From contig NZ_BMJC01000003.1 in the NCBI RefSeq assembly GCF_014642875.1, positions 248,001 through 312,000 on the forward strand: 64,000 bases of DNA, read 5' to 3'. A program made the position numbers and the translations under genes. Position 1 is the stretch's first letter; each line of letters opens with the position of its first letter. The stretch comes from Puia dinghuensis (GTDB lineage Bacteria > Bacteroidota > Bacteroidia > Chitinophagales > Chitinophagaceae). Below are positions 41,637-50,792 of the stretch, piece after piece. The notes beneath the pieces are model-generated. The model was not told where the DNA came from and did not search any database. It saw only the letters and a program-made list of their open reading frames with translations.

Positions 41637-42221
41637 TCAGCGCTGTTTGAAGCCGATGCGTTCGCGGTCATCCCACTTGCGCTGGCCGGCTTTTTCGTCG
41701 AGGAGGTTTTCCATGGCGTCGTAGATCTGGCTGAGCTGGACGTCGTGTTCGCCGATGCGGTCTTTGATCTCCTGCAGCTGCTGTTTTTGATCGAGCTGCG
41801 TATAGATGATGCGGCGCACTTCGACAAAGGCGCGCATAATGGCGATGTTCATGTTGATGGCCTTTTCCGAATGGAGGATGCCGCTGAGCATCGCAACTCC
41901 TTGTTCTGTAAAGGCATAGGGCATATAGCGGGTTCCGCCGCGGCCGGTTTTTGAGGTTTCAGATTGCAACCTCAGATGTTGGAGGGAGTCTGAAACCGGT
42001 ACGACGACGTTTGAGGTTTCATTTTGCAACCTCAAAGCATCGAATTCCTCCTTGGTCAGCTGGAACATGAAGTCAGGAGGAAACCGTTGAATGTTGCGCT
42101 TTACCGCCAGGTTGAGGGCTTTTGTCTCCGTTTCGTAAAGGGCTGCTAAGTCCCTGTCCAGCAATACTCTTTCGCCTCTGATCTCGTGGATTCTGTTTTG
42201 GATACTTTGGATTATCTGCAT
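41637..42221 (-). CDS. ORF6N domain protein with duplicated linker
   Basis: A 194-residue protein: residues 1-65 and 95-125 are the ORF6N (KilA-N-related) DNA-binding domain (RGERVLLDRDLAALYETETKALNLAVKRN and MPYAFTEQGVAMLSGILHS), the rest is a coiled coil (LDQKQQLQEIKDRIGEH). The normal LR-Q--TSK segment before RGGTRY is preceded by a near copy (LRLQNETS then LRLQSETS), a duplicated unit at the DNA level. ORF6N proteins come from phages and are widespread in Bacteroidota chromosomes; function there is unknown. Confidence 0.88.
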   Translation of the reverse strand: MQIIQSIQNRIHEIRGERVLLDRDLAALYETETKALNLAVKRNIQRFPPDFMFQLTKEEFDALRLQNETSNVVVPVSDSLQHLRLQSETSKTGRGGTRYMPYAFTEQGVAMLSGILHSEKAINMNIAIMRAFVEVRRIIYTQLDQKQQLQEIKDRIGEHDVQLSQIYDAMENLLDEKAGQRKWDDRERIGFKQR

Positions 42222-42381
42222 ACTCTGGATATTAAGCCGATGTCGAAAATACTAAATTAATGCGTTGTATCCTAACCTCCATTTTACCCCCCATCTTTTG
42301 CCGATTTGCCCCCCGGGTTCCCTTGTCCCCCACCGTAATTTGTTCTAGCCATTATTCGCTTAACCTAAAATATAAATAACC

Positions 42382-43896
42382 ATGAAACGATTGCTTTTCC
42401 CGGCCAAGGCCATGGGATATGCCTGTATGTTGGCCTCTTCCTTTCTTCTTCTATTCTCGTGCCAGAAATCAGTAAATGATCTTACAACAGCCGGTAGCTC
42501 CAGGTCCGGAAAGACCACGGCAGCAACTTCCGCAGCAGTAACAGCCAATATCGCTGTCAACAGCGTCAAAGGATTGAACTGGGCCGACCCCAACGATAAT
42601 TTTTCCAGCGGCAATGTGGTTCCTACCGGTCTTAGTTCTTCAGACAGTTATGCCACCACGCAGTCGAAGGCCAATAATATTCTCGTTGCATTTCAGCAGC
42701 AGGGAGCCAATACCATCCGCATACCTATTAATACCTACACCGTAAACAACGGATGGTGGGGCTCCTACACCGGCGCCATCGATGCAGCCGTGTCGAAAGG
42801 CATGAATGTTATCCTGGGCTATTGGGATGTTTCCGGCGGAAATGGTACAGTGGCTAATACTACCGATTACTGGAACATGTGGAGCACGGTGGTAAACAAA
42901 TACGGCAGCACCTCCAACGTATTTTTTGAAGTATTCAACGAGCCACACGGATACTCGGTGGCTAACCTGACCAATCTCTATGCCACATGGCTGTCCAACT
43001 ATTCGTCGGTGCCTGCTGGCAGGGTGCTGCTGGATGGCGCCGGATACGCTACAGATGTAAATGATGTTGGCGCCGATTCGCGGTTAACTGGTTGCTTGTT
43101 ATCCTATCACAATTACACCTGGTTCAACAACAACCTGACCACATCGGCCGACTGGGAAAACTCGCTCCAATCCATCAACTATGCTTCGCGTACTATCATG
43201 ACCGAATTTGGCGCCCCGATGACGACCGGTGATAATTATCTCGGCGCACCAGGCTCCAACCGGGACATTGCCTATATCCAAGGTGTTACCAACCAGCTCA
43301 GGGCCAGCGGTATGGGCGGAGTATATTGGCCGGGACTACGTTCTGGCGATAGCTATAGCTTACTAACGCTTTCCGGAACTACTGTTTCTCTTAACAATAG
43401 CAGCGGGTTAAGCCGGATCCAATATGCGTGGGGCAGTACCAGCATCTCGCAACCGTATGGTTCGTTCACCTCCGGTGCATATTATAAGATACTCGACCGC
43501 AATAGTGGCGACGCGCTGGAGATTTATAACCAGTCCACCACCGCGGGAGCCATCGCCGACCAATGGTCATACTGGGGCGGCAACAACCAGCAATGGTCGT
43601 TTAGCAGTCTGGGCAGCGGGTATTTTAATCTTATCAATCGCAACAGCTCTATGTACCTGGATGTCAACGGCGCCTCCACCGCGAACGGTGCTTCCATCAT
43701 TCAATGGACGTCCAATGGTGGTTCGAACCAAAAATGGCAAGTCATCGACATCGGTTTCGGTTACTTTAAAGTTGTCAACCAAAACAGCGGTCAGGACATG
43801 GATGTCAACGGCGCCTCCACGGCAAATGGCGCAAGCGTTATTCAATGGCCCAATAACGGCGGCCGGAACCAGCAGTGGCAGATAGTAGGGTTATGA
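42382..43896 (+). CDS. GH5-like glycosidase lipoprotein with ricin-type lectin domain
   Basis: A 504-residue lipoprotein (lipid on Cys27, LLLFSCQKS). The catalytic barrel (about 60-350) has acid/base Glu187 in FFEVFNEPHG and nucleophile Glu275 in IMTEFGAP, as in GH5 endoglucanases and mannanases. A ricin B-like beta-trefoil (about 362-504) has repeated Q-W-type motifs (NNQQWSF, SNQKWQV, RNQQWQI) and two copies of DVNGASTANGAS. It probably acts on the cell surface on plant-type beta-glycans. Confidence 0.92.
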   Translation: MKRLLFPAKAMGYACMLASSFLLLFSCQKSVNDLTTAGSSRSGKTTAATSAAVTANIAVNSVKGLNWADPNDNFSSGNVVPTGLSSSDSYATTQSKANNILVAFQQQGANTIRIPINTYTVNNGWWGSYTGAIDAAVSKGMNVILGYWDVSGGNGTVANTTDYWNMWSTVVNKYGSTSNVFFEVFNEPHGYSVANLTNLYATWLSNYSSVPAGRVLLDGAGYATDVNDVGADSRLTGCLLSYHNYTWFNNNLTTSADWENSLQSINYASRTIMTEFGAPMTTGDNYLGAPGSNRDIAYIQGVTNQLRASGMGGVYWPGLRSGDSYSLLTLSGTTVSLNNSSGLSRIQYAWGSTSISQPYGSFTSGAYYKILDRNSGDALEIYNQSTTAGAIADQWSYWGGNNQQWSFSSLGSGYFNLINRNSSMYLDVNGASTANGASIIQWTSNGGSNQKWQVIDIGFGYFKVVNQNSGQDMDVNGASTANGASVIQWPNNGGRNQQWQIVGL

Positions 43897-43917
43897 TCTT
43901 ATTGTGAAAAACCGGGG

Positions 43918-44685
43918 CTAATTCTCCAGTGGATGGGGATGGTCGACGGGGAGATTGCGGCGCCACGCCTCGCGGAAGTGGAAGCCGCAATCTTTTATGT
44001 ATTTGTAGAATTCGTAATCGTTTTCGCAGTTGCGGATGAAATCGTAGGATGGGCGGTATAGCCGCATAAAGGTATCGAGCAAGGGTTTCTGGAGGCCCGT
44101 TATTTTTTTGACAAGGGTGCGGTTGAAGCGATAGTCGACGTATTTATCTTGTTCTTCTTCGATGAGGCGGCGTTGTAAAGCAAGGGTCTGGCGGATCTTT
44201 CGGGCATTGAAGATCGCGTCGAGACTGAGTCCGACCCCAGCGCCCGAGCCGCCTACGATATAGTCGGGAGAATAATCGAAGACCTTGCGGTATTCTTCGC
44301 GGTTAGCAAGCGAATCATATCGATAGGGCGTCGGTTTTACCACGACGAGGGGAAGGCTGTCGACCGTCACGGCAAGACTCATATTCAGCGGATAATCACG
44401 GGCGATGCGTCTGACGGCGATCTTGGCGGTATGCCGGCCGAGATAAGAGAAATATATGGAGTCATCGAGGGGTAGTCTTACCCGATAGTGCCCTGCGGAG
44501 TCGGTCATGGTGCCTGCACCCGAATTGCTCAGCACGCTGACGCCGGGCATGGTGAAGAGCCGTGTCTTGTCAAACACCGTACCCGTGATCTCTTGCATCT
44601 GTGCCGTTGCCCTACAGCAAAACAGCGAGAAGAGCATCGTCCCTATAATAGGCCACTTGTTCACGTTATCCCCTTTTCTTCCCAT
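43918..44685 (-). CDS. CarboxypepD_reg-like secreted protein
   Basis: A 255-residue protein. After a signal peptide (NKWPIIGTMLFSLFCCRATAQ) comes a CarboxypepD_reg-like beta sandwich (QEITGTVFDKTRLFTMPGVSVLSNSGAGTMTDSAGHYRV) and a helical C-terminal half with KKITGLQKPLLDTFMRLYRPSYDF. Proteins of this kind are common in Bacteroidota and uncharacterised. It overlaps the cytochrome b561-like gene by 20 bases, so the two are cotranscribed. Confidence 0.8.
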   Translation of the reverse strand: MGRKGDNVNKWPIIGTMLFSLFCCRATAQMQEITGTVFDKTRLFTMPGVSVLSNSGAGTMTDSAGHYRVRLPLDDSIYFSYLGRHTAKIAVRRIARDYPLNMSLAVTVDSLPLVVVKPTPYRYDSLANREEYRKVFDYSPDYIVGGSGAGVGLSLDAIFNARKIRQTLALQRRLIEEEQDKYVDYRFNRTLVKKITGLQKPLLDTFMRLYRPSYDFIRNCENDYEFYKYIKDCGFHFREAWRRNLPVDHPHPLEN

Positions 44686-45316
44686 GGATCATCCCCGACA
44701 CCAGGCCCGGATGACGGCCCAGGTCGGCCCGGATGACGCCGGCCAAATGTAAAATGATATACCCATAGATAATATACTGTACAAAAGCATGCAATGACTT
44801 CACCGGCGCCCGCCACTGCTGGAAGAGCGGCACGTCCTCGAATGCCAATATCAGGCCGGTGCAGGCCATGAGGAGGATGGCGGTGTAAAAAACAAGATAG
44901 CCACGCTTGACCAGAAGATAGTGTTGCTGTTCGCCCTGTTGCTGCGGATTCGCCGGCCGGAAAGTCAATGCGGCCCTGATGCGGCTACGCAGCTTTTCTT
45001 CGCCGGGCTGGGCTATCTCGATGATGAGCCGGGCCACCAGGAAAAAACAGAGGATATAGCCAAGCCAGGTATGTAGTCCCCATAGTTTATCGTTGAACTC
45101 ATGAGCGACGGCCCTTGCCTGATCGGGCGAGACGACGACGCCTTTTTGCCGCAGCTGGCTTTGCACCAGATCGATGTTATTGCGTGTCCGGAATACGGTA
45201 GAGGCGAGGCCGACGGTGATGAGGGATGCCGTCAACACGATGAAGAAGGTCCAGTGCCAGATACGGATGCCGAGACTATGGCGCTCGTTAAGATCCAGGG
45301 TGATGTCGGTATTCAA
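44666..45316 (-). CDS. Cytochrome b561-like membrane protein
   Basis: A 216-residue protein with four TM helices and a TTG start (no ATG before the first helix, and an in-frame stop lies upstream). The histidines IRIWHWTFF, LWGLHTWLG, VKSLHAFVQ and ILHLAGV sit in helices as expected for two heme b groups in b561/Ni-Fe hydrogenase cytochrome b subunits. It could move electrons from quinol to a periplasmic acceptor, which is not identified. Confidence 0.82.
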   Translation of the reverse strand: MNTDITLDLNERHSLGIRIWHWTFFIVLTASLITVGLASTVFRTRNNIDLVQSQLRQKGVVVSPDQARAVAHEFNDKLWGLHTWLGYILCFFLVARLIIEIAQPGEEKLRSRIRAALTFRPANPQQQGEQQHYLLVKRGYLVFYTAILLMACTGLILAFEDVPLFQQWRAPVKSLHAFVQYIIYGYIILHLAGVIRADLGRHPGLVSGMIHGKKRG

Positions 45317-45372
45317 GATGAGCCTTTTAGGGCGTCAATATACCGAATTTTTTGTATGGGGAGAAAGGAGGA

Positions 45373-46263
45373 CTAGTTAAGCGCTTGTTTTTTGAATTGG
45401 TTGGGGCTGAGGCCAACCTCCTTCTTGAACAACCGGGAGAAATAGGGCAGATTCTCGAAGCCTAATTTATATGCCGTCTCTGAAACGGTATAGTCGGGCC
45501 CCTTCAGGAGGTTCTTTGCCTCGGAGATGAGGAAGATATGGATGTGCTCAATGGCAGTCTTGCCGGTCTCTTCTTTCAGCAGATCGCTGAGATAGCGGGG
45601 AGAGAGATGCAGCGTCGAGGCCATATAGTTCACCGTGGGAAGCCCCTGGGTTTCGAGAAGGCCCCGCTCGAAATAATCGGAAAGCTGCTGGTTGAATTTC
45701 GATACGGTAGCGCTGGTCAGGATGTTACGGTTCAAGAACTGCCGCTTGTAAAAGCGCTGGGAATACTTCAATATGGAGTCGATGTGCGTGAGGATGATCT
45801 CACGGCTATATTCGTCGGGGTTGTTGGTATATTCGGACTGTATCTTATCAAACAATTCCCAGATGGTCCGCTCTTCCTTTGGCGACAGATGCAGCGCTTC
45901 GTTGGACTCATAATCGAAGAAGCCATATTTTTTGATCTCTGAATGAAGAGGATGGCCATTCAGGTAGTCTTCATGAAAGAAGATGAGAAAGCCATCCTCC
46001 TCCAATTCGAGATCGCGAAATTCGATAAGCTGACGCGGGCGGAAAAAGGACATGGAACCATTCTCGTGGTCATATTTCGTTCGCCCATAGCGGATGACGC
46101 CCGACTTGAGCTTCTTGAACCCGATCATATAGAAATCACTGGTAAACTCCCGGTCTCCCAGGGTGCAGGCATGGTTGCAACGGACCGCAGAAAACAGCGG
46201 GTGTTCGGGCGGCGCCCAGCCGTTGTCTGTAAGCACGGAGACGAGTGTTTTATAGTGTTTCAT
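45373..46263 (-). CDS. AraC family transcriptional regulator
   Basis: A 296-residue protein with an N-terminal cupin-like sensor (MSFFRPRQLIEFRDLELEEDGFLIFFHEDYL) and a C-terminal AraC double HTH (VNYMASTLHLSPRYLSDLLKEETGKTAIEHI and VSETAYKLGFENLPYFSRLFKKEVGLSPNQF). It precedes the cytochrome b gene and follows a SDR gene by 37 bases on the same strand; regulation of the SDR gene is the simplest guess. Confidence 0.92.
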   Translation of the reverse strand: MKHYKTLVSVLTDNGWAPPEHPLFSAVRCNHACTLGDREFTSDFYMIGFKKLKSGVIRYGRTKYDHENGSMSFFRPRQLIEFRDLELEEDGFLIFFHEDYLNGHPLHSEIKKYGFFDYESNEALHLSPKEERTIWELFDKIQSEYTNNPDEYSREIILTHIDSILKYSQRFYKRQFLNRNILTSATVSKFNQQLSDYFERGLLETQGLPTVNYMASTLHLSPRYLSDLLKEETGKTAIEHIHIFLISEAKNLLKGPDYTVSETAYKLGFENLPYFSRLFKKEVGLSPNQFKKQALN

Positions 46264-46300
46264 TTTTTCGGGCTTATAGAAGTTACATAAAAGTTACAAT

Positions 46301-47119
46301 TTATTTTCCATGTGCGGCGGTTGCCACGGCGTCCCACGCTTCCCAGGTAGCCATGCGATCGGTATAGGTCTGCTTTGTCCACGGCAGCGCCAGTTTACCT
46401 AAAAAGAGCCGCAGTGGGGGATTTGGACTATCTACCAATTTGAGGATCGCTTCGCTGGTAGCCTCGGGTATTCCCCATATGTCGCCGGACGCGGAGGCAT
46501 GAAAGGCAGCCTTTACCGGCTCATATTCCTGCATAGGCGTCGTCTGGAAAGCGGAAGCGCCGCTCCAATCGGTGGCGAAGCCATTAGGTTCGACGAGGGT
46601 AATATTGATCCCGAACTCCTTGACCTCCGTGGCCAGCGTCTCGCTCATCCCTTCGACGGCAAACTTGGATGCATTGTACAGTCCCAGGACGGGTAAGGTT
46701 ACCAACCCCAATACGCTCGACACCTGAATGATATGGCCACTGCCCTGTGCCCGCATAAAAGGAAGGGCTGCCTGAGTGACCCACAGGAGACCGAAGAAGT
46801 TGGCTTCCATCTGGTCGCGGGCTTCTTTTTCAGTAGTCTCTTCGACGGCGCCGAAAAGGCCATAACCTGCGTTGTTGATAACAACATCGATGCGGCCGAA
46901 ATGTTCTTTTGCCTTTTTCACCGCGGCAAAGCTGGTGCCCCTGTCGGTGACGTCCAGTTGGATCGGGAGCAGGGAATTACCGTATTGTTTTTTTAGATCA
47001 TTGAGCGTGCTGAGGTTGCGGGCGGTGGCGGCTACCTTGTCGCCACGTTTTAAGAAGGCTTCGGCCCAAAGTTTCCCGAAACCGCGGGAGGCTCCGGTGA
47101 TGAAGATGACTTTTCCCAT
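46301..47119 (-). CDS. SDR family oxidoreductase
   Basis: A 272-residue short-chain dehydrogenase with TGASRGFGKLWA (NADP-binding; Arg in TARNL), NNAGYG, SSVLG and the YNASKFA catalytic pair. The long C-terminal loop is typical of the classical SDRs often named after substrate-unknown ketone reductases. It lies upstream of an AraC gene; the substrate is unknown. Confidence 0.92.
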   Translation of the reverse strand: MGKVIFITGASRGFGKLWAEAFLKRGDKVAATARNLSTLNDLKKQYGNSLLPIQLDVTDRGTSFAAVKKAKEHFGRIDVVINNAGYGLFGAVEETTEKEARDQMEANFFGLLWVTQAALPFMRAQGSGHIIQVSSVLGLVTLPVLGLYNASKFAVEGMSETLATEVKEFGINITLVEPNGFATDWSGASAFQTTPMQEYEPVKAAFHASASGDIWGIPEATSEAILKLVDSPNPPLRLFLGKLALPWTKQTYTDRMATWEAWDAVATAAHGK

Positions 47120-47239
47120 TTTTTTCTTTTTAATGGACCAAAGGTATTACGCCACCGGGGCGGGGCGTTTGCACAAAAGTCGGGAAGATTGATACGGATT
47201 TACCCGGGCGCGTAGAAGCAGGCCGGCTGGGGTTGGAAG

Positions 47240-48169
47240 CTACATATGCGGGAGTGCCGGATACGGGTAATGAGGTTCGAAATAGTTCCAGAGCAGGGCG
47301 GAAATATGGCGGGCGAGCTGCCAGGCTTCGTTGTCGGGGACCCAGCGCTGGTCTTTGTTGTTCTTCGTAGCTGTATAAAAGACATAGTCGCCATGCGGGG
47401 CGTTGACCAGGACGACCTCCGATCGGGAGTCATCGACCATCCCCTGTTTCGATGCCGCCTGGACATAGGGCGGGATGGCGGACAGCGCATATTCATCATA
47501 GAAGATATGGGTCATGAGGCGATACATATTTTGGCTGGCGTCGGGATTGATCACTTCGCCGTTGTGGATCATGGTCACGAGGCGGGCCATCTCTCGGGGT
47601 GTGGTCTGTCCCCAGCCATAGAGCTGCCGGTTTGTTTCGCGGCCGGGTGTCCGGTTGTTGAGCCGGGTATCCTGAAAGCCGTGGGCCTCCAGCCAGGCGT
47701 TGATGGCCAGGCCGCCGCCTGCAAGCCTTTCGCACCAGACCGCCGTCGTGTTGTCGCTGTTGGTGATCATCAGACTGATGGCGGTGCGTAAATCGGTTGT
47801 CGAGCTATCTTTGAAGAATTGCATGAGGCCGGATCCTTTTCTTGCCATCGAGTCGCGGTAGACAAGGGATTGATCATAGGTGTAAGCGCCCTGGGATATC
47901 TTGTCGAAGATGCCGACGAGGATGGGTATCTTGATGATGCTGGCGGTGGGGAAAATGGTATCCGCGTTGATCGCCACTTCCCTACCCGTCCGCAGGTTAT
48001 GGACATAAACACCGGCGACGCCATGGAAGCTGTCGATGAGGGGACGGAGGCGGGCTTCGAGCGTTTTGTCGGGCCGGGTGGCTTTGTCGGGACGGGTGGT
48101 CTGGGAAAAGGAGGCGTGTTGGAGGGCAAGGGCAGCCCCGAAGAGAAAGAGCCTGCTTAGGACATTCAT
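47240..48169 (-). CDS. Class A beta-lactamase-like serine hydrolase
   Basis: A 309-residue protein from the ATG at 48169, chosen for its signal peptide (MNVLSRLFLFGAALALQHASFSQ). The active-site motifs are S77-I-I-K80, S138-D-N140 and K-Q-G in place of K-T-G. The omega-loop is short (NRTPGRETNRQLYGWGQTTP) and does not show the E166-x3-N170 pattern of true class A enzymes, so beta-lactam hydrolysis is uncertain. It may be a peptidase or a lactamase relative. A direct repeat RPDKATRPDK follows the signal peptide. Confidence 0.8.
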   Translation of the reverse strand: MNVLSRLFLFGAALALQHASFSQTTRPDKATRPDKTLEARLRPLIDSFHGVAGVYVHNLRTGREVAINADTIFPTASIIKIPILVGIFDKISQGAYTYDQSLVYRDSMARKGSGLMQFFKDSSTTDLRTAISLMITNSDNTTAVWCERLAGGGLAINAWLEAHGFQDTRLNNRTPGRETNRQLYGWGQTTPREMARLVTMIHNGEVINPDASQNMYRLMTHIFYDEYALSAIPPYVQAASKQGMVDDSRSEVVLVNAPHGDYVFYTATKNNKDQRWVPDNEAWQLARHISALLWNYFEPHYPYPALPHM

Positions 48170-48211
48170 TAACAAGAGATTTATTTGTAATTTAAGGATA
48201 AAATCACTCCG

Positions 48212-49342
48212 ATGACCTTTGCACACACCCGAAAGACCTTTTTCCCACCAGAGCCGCTTCCAGCGGCTCGACCGAAGGTCAGACATAAGCGGTTTGCGCG
48301 AATACGCCTAAGTTCATTCAAAGGCGTATTCGCGCATATATTTCTCTCCGCGGCGGCCACGCTCGGTGGTTGCCGGCTACCCGAGCCGCCGGTGAGCAAA
48401 GAAGAAGCGTTGGCCCTGGCGCACCGGGTCGAACATAGCGTGGCTAAGCATGACTCCACCATACTCAATAGGATTTTCGATGAAAAAGCGCTGTCGCAGC
48501 GGGTGAGCGATGCAAGCAGCATGTTTATGAACCACAACCTCATCGCCGGCGCCGTAAAGGGGGTGGCGCAAGGGGGGCTGGGCAGCAAAGTCGTACGGGC
48601 AATAGGCGACGAAGGGACATACCAACTGATAAAACAATACGAAAAAGACGGCCTGCAGCATATCCTCTTCCGGCTGTATGGTAACGAAGGGGTGAATTAC
48701 CACGACTTTGAACTGGTAAAGCGGGATGAGGGGATAAAGGCGGCCGACCTTTATATTTACACCACTGGGGAAAACATCAGCAAGACACTGGCCGACGCGC
48801 TGAAGCGCCTCAATAGCAACGGCACCAACAAGGACCTGAAGAAAACGGATAATATCAAGCAACTGATCGAACAGGGGGAATATGAACAGGCGAATACCGT
48901 ATACGAAACGCTGCCGGCCGAGCTTAAGAAGGAGAAAGCCTTTCAGCTGATGCATATCCGCATCTTTTCGCATTTCAGCACCGACCGCTATATCGGGGCG
49001 CTGCGTGAATACAAGTCGCTCTTCCCCCATGACCCCAATATGTACCTGCTGATGGTGGATGCCTATTCGCTGCAAAAGGACTATCCCAAGGCGCTGGAGT
49101 CGGTGAATAAATTGGATTCGCTCATCGACAAAGACCCTTTCCAGGATTATGAGCGGGGACTGATCTACAAAATGATGAAGGATACCGTCAACGAACTCAT
49201 CTGCTTCGAACGGTTGCATAAGAACATGCCCGAATTCAAAAAAGGGACATACGAATTGATCAACCTGTACTTTTCTATGGCAGAGCCCGTTAAGGGGGCG
49301 GCGCTTATCAAAGAAATGAATGATACGGCTACGGCCAAATAG
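48212..49342 (+). CDS. TPR-like protein, possible lipoprotein
   Basis: A 376-residue product if the ATG at 48212 is used. Residues 1-52 are unlike the rest, and two strong inverted repeats lie inside their codons; LSAAATLGGC at 45-54 looks like a lipobox, but no ATG, GTG or TTG stands just before it. The body has helical repeats resembling TPRs (about 205-370: EQGEYEQANTVYETLPAEL, MYLLMVDAYSLQKDYPKALESVNKL). It is the first of a co-directional group of TPR and kinase genes, interrupted by a gene on the other strand. Confidence 0.65.
   Translation: MTFAHTRKTFFPPEPLPAARPKVRHKRFARIRLSSFKGVFAHIFLSAAATLGGCRLPEPPVSKEEALALAHRVEHSVAKHDSTILNRIFDEKALSQRVSDASSMFMNHNLIAGAVKGVAQGGLGSKVVRAIGDEGTYQLIKQYEKDGLQHILFRLYGNEGVNYHDFELVKRDEGIKAADLYIYTTGENISKTLADALKRLNSNGTNKDLKKTDNIKQLIEQGEYEQANTVYETLPAELKKEKAFQLMHIRIFSHFSTDRYIGALREYKSLFPHDPNMYLLMVDAYSLQKDYPKALESVNKLDSLIDKDPFQDYERGLIYKMMKDTVNELICFERLHKNMPEFKKGTYELINLYFSMAEPVKGAALIKEMNDTATAK
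48251..48336. repeat. Two strong inverted repeats at the start of the TPR gene
   Basis: GAGCCGCT/AGCGGCTC (48251-48269) has a three-base loop. TGCGCGAATACGCCT (48295-48309) and AGGCGTATTCGCGCA (48322-48336) are perfect 15-base arms around 12 bases. They lie within the first codons of the frame at 48212, so the region may be a structured leader rather than coding. Confidence 0.7.
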
Positions 49343-49353
49343 ACGCGGGTCAA

Positions 49354-50649
49354 TCACTTGAAATCGAGATACATCGACTCGAAGTTCAGGATCGTCTCGT
49401 CAAACGGGGCCATGATATCCTGGCCCATGTTGCCATAGAATTTTTGCCGGATATGGCCGATGGGCTGCTGCTGCACCGACACTTTTTTCAGGACGAGCGT
49501 TTTGCTGCCCACCGTGATGTGAACATCTTTTAACCAGAAGATATTTTGCCGGATCATGCCGCCGGCGCCACCGCTTTGCACCGAATCCGCCACGCCTTCC
49601 TGGCGCACGACTTTTTCAAACCGCCTGAAATAATTCTCATAAAAGTCTGTAGCGGAAGCCCCTGTATCGAATTGAAAGATGAGGGTGTCGGCGCCGACGA
49701 CACAGGATACGATGGGGTCCAGGCCATCCATGCCGAGATTGCGGAGTTTGCCGGCGGCAGGCTGCGCCGGAATAAGCAGGGAGCCGGATTTTTGGATATG
49801 CACTTCGCGCAGCTGGGCGATGACGGGGTAGCCGACGATTAAATTCATCCGAAAGTCGATGGGGGCGATGTAGAGCACCTCGTCAGGCATCACCTGGAAG
49901 ACAACATGTTGCACCAGGATGCCCCCCAGCCAGAGGCTGTCCGCCACGCCGAGTCCTACTTTGAAGGTGTTGCCGGTGGCGCCGCTGCCTTCCCTATAGG
50001 TAACGTTCAGCAGCCGGATGCCCAGTTTCTTTGCATATGTAGCAGAGATGCTGGAGATGTTGGCACGGGTGTCGAAGATGGACGAGACGACACTATCGTG
50101 GATGCGGACAGGGATCTCGATGAGGCCGACCTTGTCTTTTTGCCATGGGATAGTCGTGTTGCCGGAAATGGATGTCTGCTGGGCCGGGATGGATGCCAGT
50201 CCGCTGTCGATGAGGCTTTTATTGGCGATCTCATCGGCCGTAGTGCTGTCGATGACAGAACGATAACGCCCCAGGAGCATTTTGTCGGTACCGGCAGCAT
50301 GGGCATATTGAAAGGTTTTGAAGTCATTGTCCTGTTGCAATTGGAGGAGGGTAGCCTTTGCGGAGTCGGTCAGCTGGGCGCCATATACATCGAGGAGGGT
50401 GGCGATGTCCTTGTTGGAAGCTTCATTTTTATTAAAGGCGTTGTCGACGAAGGCGAGGAACCAGGTTCTATTTTGCCCGGAGAGTCGGTCGGGGTCCGAT
50501 GCCAGCAGGGTCCTTAATTTGAAGTATTCTTTATTCTCCAGGAGGGTTTGGGCCAATTTCTCTTTTTCGGGTGTTGTGGAGGTAAGACAGCCGAAGAAAA
50601 GGGGCAGGAGGCATAGGAATAAGCAGGCCTTGGTGCTGATGGCGGGCAT
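49354..50649 (-). CDS. Retropepsin-like aspartic protease lipoprotein
   Basis: A 431-residue lipoprotein (lipid on Cys21, PLFFGC). A helical N-terminal half (30-150) precedes two retropepsin-like lobes: SSIFDTRANISS around Asp193 (DTRA instead of DTGA) and FQFDTGASATDF around Asp328. Secreted aspartic protease-like proteins of this kind are frequent in Bacteroidota, often with TPRs. Activity of the first site is uncertain. It lies on the opposite strand within the TPR/kinase cluster. Confidence 0.82.
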   Translation of the reverse strand: MPAISTKACLFLCLLPLFFGCLTSTTPEKEKLAQTLLENKEYFKLRTLLASDPDRLSGQNRTWFLAFVDNAFNKNEASNKDIATLLDVYGAQLTDSAKATLLQLQQDNDFKTFQYAHAAGTDKMLLGRYRSVIDSTTADEIANKSLIDSGLASIPAQQTSISGNTTIPWQKDKVGLIEIPVRIHDSVVSSIFDTRANISSISATYAKKLGIRLLNVTYREGSGATGNTFKVGLGVADSLWLGGILVQHVVFQVMPDEVLYIAPIDFRMNLIVGYPVIAQLREVHIQKSGSLLIPAQPAAGKLRNLGMDGLDPIVSCVVGADTLIFQFDTGASATDFYENYFRRFEKVVRQEGVADSVQSGGAGGMIRQNIFWLKDVHITVGSKTLVLKKVSVQQQPIGHIRQKFYGNMGQDIMAPFDETILNFESMYLDFK

Positions 50650-50792
50650 AGGTTAAATTTGACACTATAATATACCAATAAACTGTGGTACATAAATTGT
50701 TTTAATACCTTAATTCCAATCTGTTAAAAGTCCAGTCCCCCGGACGCTCCGCATCCTTACGCCGTACCAATTATTCCAATTTTTGCCTGATT

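Noticed and set aside
43660-43845. Tandem repeat or recombination site in the GH5-ricin gene
   Set aside because: The repeated DVNGASTANGAS segments are the internal repeats of the ricin-type trefoil domain.
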